Positions 58,001 through 64,000 of a stretch of DNA of 64,000 nucleotides are shown in pieces. The position numbers and the translations under genes are program-made. Within the stretch, counting starts at the first letter, position 1. Every line of letters begins with the position of its first letter. The notes under the pieces were generated by a model. That model was not told the DNA's origin and searched no databases. It worked only from the letters and a program-made list of their open reading frames with translations. The DNA is from Rhyacophila brunnea (taxonomy: Eukaryota; Arthropoda; Insecta; Trichoptera; Rhyacophilidae). The stretch lies in NCBI GenBank assembly GCA_022495005.1, contig JAGYXB010000512.1, positions 248,001 through 312,000 of the forward strand, written 5' to 3'.

Positions 58001-58735
58001 GCGGATATGGCAAAATAAAAGATAAATATTATATATTTAAAAAAAAAAATAGCACGCATTTTTTCTATTCAGCCACGAGATCTAATCCTCAGCCCACAGT
58101 GGCGGGGTAATATTATATAGTTACCGCAAATATATAAATACATTTATCAGTGTCAACGTATATTGTTATACATTTAGTTAGTTATAATCGTTTACTTATC
58201 CAATAGCTAGGTAGTCCTCGCCACTGCTATTACAATATTTACATAATTTCAACGGTAGTATTGAATAATTAATAGACCAGCTATTGGGTATTTCTCAATC
58301 CTAATGTTGGCCTATATTTAACTTTGGCTTGCTAATGAAGCGTAAATATTCGATGGGCTAATTTAATCTTAATCGACCGAATAATGCATAGCATTAACAT
58401 CGCCTTAACTAAAGTTGTATACTTAATAGAATAATAATTAATATAATAATATAGGTATCAATAAATTGTATGCTAAAATTTATTATTATAATAAGAAAAT
58501 AAATAAGTTTTGTTATATATACAAAAGTCGTTAGATCCGTGCTATTAAAAGAAGTACAGTGCTAATTATAATTAGGGCGGAGATGGGGAACCGTTTTTTA
58601 TGTAGGAACTAAAAAAATATTTTTAATAATGGGTGGCATGTCATGGGGAGTTTTTCCCATCTGAGCGACCGGATGATTTCCCATTTTTTATATCCATTTT
58701 TGGTTTTGTTATTAACATCAAACCAATTGAACGTG
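58001..58735. other. no gene; hAT-like terminus
   Basis: 'cggagatggggaaccgtttt' at about 58577 resembles hAT ends (compare 28890). No partner recognised. Confidence 0.3.
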
Positions 58736-58739
58736 TGAT

Positions 58740-59290
58740 CCACTATAAATATTTCAGTTTCAGGAAAAAAATGAGATACGAGTAGCAAGGAGTGCCTGTC
58801 TCAAAATGAGACGCCTTCTTAGCAATCGAGATCTGAGACTGCGTATGGTTTACTGTTGTGTTCTCTTAATCCTTGTCTATGGTATTGAGGTATGGATGCT
58901 AACCCAAGAGATATCACAGAGAGTTATGGCATGATTGTATTTATATACCCAGCTTAAAAAATCCTTGAATCAAGTGGGAAAAGACCGAAAAAGTTAATAT
59001 CAAAACAAAAAAACTGCTTTACTTTGGCCATATTATAAGAGGACAAAGGTACAGCATTTCCCAACTTTTCATCTAACAAAAAAATCAATGGTAAATAAAG
59101 CAGAGGACATCACTGCACTTTGTGTCTTAAGACGTTATTAGTACGAGTGCAGCACCACTGAACTGTTCCGGATAGCAGATGCTAAATCAAAGATCGAAGA
59201 TGGTGGCCGACCTAGAGTATCGAGATGAAGTATTGGTCGCTCAAAAGATGACAGAATTTCAAGGTGGCCTCGATTGCGACCCATGAACGA
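58740..59290 (+). mobile_element. RTE-like LINE C-terminal remnant
   Basis: The plus strand reads IRVARSACLKMRRLLSNRDL, RLRMVYCCVLLILVYGIEVW, then after frame changes LLYFGHIIRGQRYS, and ECSTTELFRIADAKSKI near 59147. The last segment matches the intact tail at 50835-51015, so the two belong to one family. Multiple stops and small deletions. Confidence 0.7.
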
Positions 59291-59652
59291 ACGACCGAGA
59301 AGAAAAGAATTTTTCAAATTAAATATGATATAACGGAGTAGAAAAATCTTTTTTAAAAGGATCTAATTTTTAATTATTTTCTTGAAGGCTAATTATCAAA
59401 AACCTTCAAACTTTAGTATATTTTTTCGATTTGTTACGATATTGTTTAAAAAATATGATTTATTGACGTACGGATTATTACAGCCTTTGAACGCATTAAT
59501 ATACGATGCAGCAAATCTGTAGGTACCTAGATAAAATATTTCTACAACTTTTGCGTTATGTTATTGCGTATCGATGGCTGTGCTACTCTGTTAAACAAAT
59601 TTTTATCAAGGTAGACTCTAAATAATTGTAGACTCTTTGCCACTGTCTGAAG

Positions 59653-60615
59653 CAGTAGCGAACGGTGGAGGTAGGCTATTAAGATCCGCCATAAATAGTG
59701 CACATTACACTTTGTTAGTCATACGTTTTTGTTTTTATTGAACTAAGACTACAATTTATAGATGGTATTGATTAGTTTTTAACTATCAACTAAACCATGC
59801 CTAAATCGAACCATAAGAGTTTTGGTATTTTTTGGGTTATACGACAAATTTGTGCACACTTTTTCATTCATACTTAGGTATTTATTTTCGTTGGATTAAA
59901 AATACATATTACACATATTGTTGATTCATTTATTTTAAGTCATTAAGCACAGCCTCAACCAAACTATAATAGATAAAAATATTATTCTTTCTATAAAATA
60001 TTCAATGTTATATATGATTTAATTGCATAATTTTAGATATTTTATAAATAGTATTTTTTGAATTTATCTATTATGGCTTGGTTTTCTCAGGGTTTAATTA
60101 AATTTTAAAAACTTACCATCACCATCTATAAATTCGAGGGCTTAATGTCAAACAACACTATCTACAAAAGTGCAACTTTACAGGAGAGCCAAAAATCGTT
60201 ATTTTAGATTCTTGTAACTCAACAAGGGAAATATGTATGTAAAACCTAATGTTCATATTTTATAATAATTTATTGTGTATTTTACATTTATCTTGCTTAT
60301 GATGATGTTAAAATTTATAGGAATAGTTTTAAAAAAATATGAAAACAAGTGTAACTAATGTAGTTAACGTTAAACTTTACTGACGATTTAAGAAGAAATT
60401 AGAAAAGATTGACATAACGTTGTTTGACTATCATGTAGCCGGAAATGTAAAATAACGTTATCTAAAAAAACACTTTTTTGTAGATAACTTTATTTGACTT
60501 TAAACACTCGAATTATAGTCTTATTTCAATAAAAAATAAATACGTATGACTGACAAAGTTTAGTATGCACCATTTATTGCAGATCTTAACAGCCTACCTC
60601 AACCCTTCGCCACTG
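59653..60615. mobile_element. hAT MITE with about 110-bp TIRs
   Basis: The left end CAGTAGCGAACGGTGGAGGT pairs with the right (complement CAGTGGCGAAGGGTTGAGGT), and similarity continues inward for about 110 bp to 'tattgaa.taagactacaat'. The flanking 8-mers GTCTGAAG (59645-59652) and GTATGAAG (60616-60623) match at 7 of 8, a hAT-type target duplication. The 963 bp contain no transposase frame. Confidence 0.85.
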
Positions 60616-61716
60616 GTATGAAGTATGTATGTAAGTTATGCAACAGGAGCACATCGCCATGAACAACATACTTGTCATATAGCCTGAAATTTTCTCTCAA
60701 TTATATATTAGCCTCTATCCAGCGAATTAATTCTGACGTCGTACGCGAAAATTTCTTCAGAGCGTATGAAAGGTAATACGGAGTCTAATTATTTTCTCGA
60801 GTAGTACGCACGGAGCTCACTTTGTTCATTAGTTTCCTTGCGAGGTTTCTATATCTGTCATCTCTTATCACTTTCTGTGTGGTGATGTCAAGCTCTTGGA
60901 GTGCCGTGCACAAGTCTTTGAGCTCCTCGGCATATGTCGCGCGTGAGCAATGTTTTCAGAGAAATTGCTGTCAACTCAAATACAATCTGGATTAATTTTA
61001 ACGGAAGAATTTTAGACACTTACTTAATACGAAAGATATCTGTTTAACGGTAAACAAAAGGGTATAAAATAGGCCTTATAATATTACTAATTCAAGCTGA
61101 AAATGTTTAGTTCCTTTTTTAAATATTATTCTTATACACTGTTTGAGTCTTTCATGGTTACTTTGTAAGTAGGGACGTCAAAAAAATATCGATACCTTTC
61201 ATTCAATATGACTTAACTACTTTTAAGGAATTCCAAATATGAAATTATGAAGTAAATTCGGGATTAATCGGTAATTCCCCGGTAATTATGAAACTAATAC
61301 AATGTAATTACTACGAGTATAACATAAAGTATTAAACAAAATACTCTTTACAACAAACTTTAACGAAGCGATTTAATAATTTAAAGAATGTTACATTGTT
61401 GTACATAGTACATAAATAGATATTTATTTGAATAATTTTTTTTCGAAAAAGGAATCAAATAACCTGTAATTAAATTATGAAAAATGATAAATTTTAACTA
61501 TCGTCATTTAGACTAAATAAATATCGCATATTCTACACAATATGTTAGCTATGTTGCCAAAATCAGACGGTAATTAAATACTCACTCGAACTTCATATAA
61601 ATCAGTCGATATCAAACCTTTTAATCACGCAGTTCAAAATTAACTTCACAATTAACTAATCTTTCTTTGCATATTCCATTTGTTCTAATATGACATATAA
61701 CTATTAATCACTAAAT
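60616..61716. other. no recognised feature
   Basis: No supported gene or repeat. Confidence 0.4.
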
Positions 61717-62260
61717 CAGCGATTTCCAAACTGAAGTGTGCGGAGTGTTTTGCGAAGGGAGGCGCGTAAAGTTTAACACAATTAATGTAGCAACAGGTTT
61801 GCAGTTTGCAAATTCATATTTTATAAACGGCCGCTAGTTATAAACTACATAAAAAACAGTCCTATAAAAGGTTGTTTGCAAATCTGTCTGAAGATATGGA
61901 GACTAATTTTATAATACCTCACTTATATAGGTATTATTGTGAAGCGCGCTGGCTATCTCGAGAAAAAATTAAATAAAAGGGTTATATCATAATGTTGAAA
62001 TTTGAGGCAAATTTGTTTAGGAACGATAATTTTGTTGTTAAACTTGTCTATTTGGTTTATGAGTGAATAAGTCAATGCAAGGACCACTAATTCATTCACT
62101 GATTTAAAAAGACAAAGTGAAGGTATTCATAAATAATTGGAGCTTTGGATATCAAAATTACCACTTTTAAATGATTTCTGCGCCAGATATATTGAAGCAA
62201 ACAAAAACCTGTTTAATGAGTTCTTGGTAAGTTTGCTAATGCACTTTTCACATTATTTTA
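61717..62260 (+). pseudogene. hAT transposase fragment, left part of a split element
   Basis: Starts with a hAT terminus (CAGCGATTTCCAAACTG, 61717) and 'gggaggcgcgtaaagttt'. The plus strand then reads KRLFANLSEDMETNFI, RYYCEARWLSREK and, after frame changes, LWISKLPLLNDFCARYIEAN and LFNEFLVSL. These match the 'HTEVRWLSRGK' and 'KLxLW' landmarks of the ZBED/SCAND3-like hAT group. The matching terminus is at about 63918-63935, and an RTE LINE fills much of the gap. Confidence 0.65.
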
Positions 62261-62380
62261 TTATTAGTAAAAAAAGTCGCCTTCAGGGCTATTAAATATT
62301 TTAAATATGTGGTTATGCATTGCAATTTGATGTGATACCTATATGATGATTGACATTATCTTCTCTTCTTAGTCGTGCAC

Positions 62381-63515
62381 TCATGGCTGAGGATCGTGAC
62401 CACATTTAAATTTCACCATCCTTTGAGCGACCAAGACTTTCCATCCTTCTCGATCTTCCGCTTCTCTCGGGGCAGAATGGATGGTGCCCCCAGTCAGCTC
62501 TTTCACTTGGTCGCTCCATCGCGCAGACACTCTTCCTCTGCTTCGCTTTCTTTGGAGGCTACCTAAAACTACCAGTCTTTCCAGGTTGTCCGGTCCGCGC
62601 CTGACAATATGTTCAAAAAACTGCAGAATTCTTCTCAGACATATCGTCGAGAGCCGTTCCTTTATCTTCAGTCTCTGGATGATTGACTGGTTCGTCCTGT
62701 GCTCCGTCCAAGAAATGCGAAGCATTCGACGCCAACACCACGTCTCAAAGACATCAATTGCTTTCCGTTCTCTTGCCTTTGGGGTCCACGACTCGACTCC
62801 GTATAGTAATATCGAGAACACTAATGTTTGCATAAGCATCTTTTTTGTGGCAATCGAAATTCCCTGATCCTTCCATATAGTGGTAAGGCGTGTCATCGCA
62901 TTTTTTGCAATCTGTGTGCGCCTTCTTATTTCCGCTTCGCATCCGCCCTTTCCAGTGATGGTCGATCCCAGATATACAAACTCGTCGACTGTTTCGAGGT
63001 TTTGGAGTGTACTTGGTGTTGGTGGAAGGTTGGCCCGATCAACAACCATTAACTTGGTCTTATTCCTATTAATAAGGAGGCCGTATTTGCGACTCTCTTC
63101 CTCTACCCGGTGTAGCAGCTCTGTGAGTTCTCTTTTATCAGCAGCAATACATGTGGTATCATCTGCACATCTTAAGTTGTTTATTTTCTGGCCACCAATT
63201 GTTAATCCGCCTAGGGCTCTTTGCATTATATGCCCTCCATATATATCGAATAACTGGAGAGATAAAACACATCCCTGACGAACTCCCTTCTCGGTTCGAA
63301 AACTCTCAGAAAACGCACTATTTACTCTTACCTTTGTGTGGCTATTGTTGTATAAGTTTTTGATAAGACAGGTAAGGTGTGATGGAAATCCCATTTCCAG
63401 AAGTACCTTCTACATACAGTATATAGCATACATCTTACGCAGTCGAATGCCTTTTGATAGCCAATAAAGCATAACATCATAGGGAAATTAAACTCTCGGG
63501 ATCTCAAAAGATTGA
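62381..63515 (-). mobile_element. RTE-clade LINE, reverse transcriptase half
   Basis: The longest open frame in the window: 337 codons (63394-62381, minus), extending upstream out of frame to about 63515 (FIGYQKAFDCV). Landmarks in order: FPSHLTCLIKNLY, KGVRQGCVLS, LRCADDTTCIAAD (the catalytic YADD is CADD here), INRNKTKLMVVD, VDEFVYLGSTITGKGGCEAE, LLYGVESWT, CWRRMLRISW, RRILQFFEHIVRR, KRSRGR and the terminal GHDPQP then stop. This is the C-terminal two-thirds of an RTE ORF; endonuclease and N-terminal RT are missing (5' truncation). The Tyr to Cys change argues the enzyme is inactive, although the frame has stayed open. Shorter frames on both strands across 62375-63363 are shadows. Confidence 0.92.
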
Positions 63516-63539
63516 TATTGTATTTAAACGATAACCCAC

Positions 63540-63666
63540 GTGTATAATTTAGGAAACACTACATTAAAGCACCACACTGCCCTTAACCTCGGCGATATGT
63601 AGGTGGGCCCGCCAAAGATCTTGGCCCGGGGGCCCGCTTCAGAATGTGGGGTACATGATAGAATCC
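63540..63666 (+). mobile_element. GC-ended MITE family G, 3' part
   Basis: Matches the right third of 3631-4006: 'aaacactacattaaagcaccacactgcc', 'gccaaagatcttggcccggg', 'gcccgcttcagaatgtgggg', ending in CATG at about 63654-63657. The left part is missing. Confidence 0.65.
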
Positions 63667-63859
63667 ATTTGTCAACGAACGATGATGAATTTGGATTGAC
63701 ATTGTGTGATTGTGCTAATAAACAAGCACATTCATCGCATGGAAAACAAATGAACTTAAAAATGAATATAAAGTAGTAAACCTTGTTTTTTTATATGTTT
63801 TTTTTCATTCTTGTATTAGTACATTGTTGACTATTTAAAAAGATGTCTGTATTATTTAA

Positions 63860-63935
63860 TGAAATAAAGTGGGGAGGCGCAAAGATTAGATTTTTTTAAA
63901 GGGAGGCGTAGTAACATAAAGTTTGGAAACCACAT
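63860..63935. mobile_element. right terminus of the split hAT element
   Basis: 'gtggggaggcgcaaag', 'gggaggcgta' and 'aaagtttggaaaccac' complement the left terminus at 61717 ('gatttccaaact', 'gggaggcgcg'). The ends are 2.2 kb apart because of the nested insertions. Confidence 0.55.
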
Positions 63936-64000
63936 AAATTAACATAGATACTTAACTAAATTAAAATTATCTAAATATATACATCATCAAAAAGAAATAT

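Overview
This is AT-rich eukaryotic DNA, most likely from an insect or another arthropod. The signs are degenerate RTE- and jockey-type LINEs, one LINE tail family ending in (GATGAT)n after an 'aggcct...cagcagtgga' motif, several tRNA-headed SINE families, many small TIR elements, and a TCAGT initiator-like site at a candidate exon. I cannot fix the order from the sequence. I found no complete host protein gene and no recognisable rRNA, CRISPR or prokaryotic feature. The only host-type coding signal I would defend is a short candidate THAP zinc-finger first exon at 55076-55140, ending at a consensus GTAAGT donor. Three CpG-rich blocks (about 7.7-8.1, 13.3-13.6 and 16.1-16.4 kb) could be promoters.

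Most of what can be recognised is a graveyard of transposable elements, often nested. 1-3 kb: a direct repeat pair, one copy split by a TIR element, then a second TIR element, a foldback and a SINE. 5-12 kb: another TIR element, a CpG block, an RTE C-terminus, a GTF2IRD2/ZBED-like hAT remnant, an inverted-repeat element with a hammerhead-ribozyme-like core (Penelope-like) and a jockey-type LINE 3' end. 13-19 kb: two pogo/mariner-like MITEs, a possible Harbinger fragment, SINEs and a LINE tail. 19-25 kb: an R-family repeat, a hAT remnant, a jockey-type LINE, an RTE remnant, and a 1.3-kb hAT-like element carrying another Penelope-like inverted repeat. 27-34 kb: two more R-family copies, an inverted-repeat element between 74-bp direct repeats, a SINE and a LINE endonuclease domain. 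34-46 kb: SINEs, an RTE 3' end, a GC-rich CATG-bounded MITE, a jockey-type 3' end split by a hAT MITE, and a duplicated tRNA-bearing repeat. 46-54 kb: LINE pieces, a nearly full hAT transposase pseudogene, and a second copy of the hAT MITE nested in a SINE. 54.5-55.9 kb: 122-bp direct repeats enclosing a perfect 96-bp-arm palindrome, the THAP exon and a hAT-like MITE. 57-64 kb: two LINE C-termini, a long-TIR hAT MITE, and a hAT broken by a 337-codon RTE reverse transcriptase.

The most informative structures are the palindrome/THAP/direct-repeat unit at 54.6-55.9 kb, the direct-repeat-flanked inverted element at 31.4-32.3 kb, the two hammerhead-like inverted repeats, and the hAT MITE whose two occupied sites can each be compared with an empty site elsewhere in the same window. 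All family assignments come from reading motifs by eye; no database search was run.
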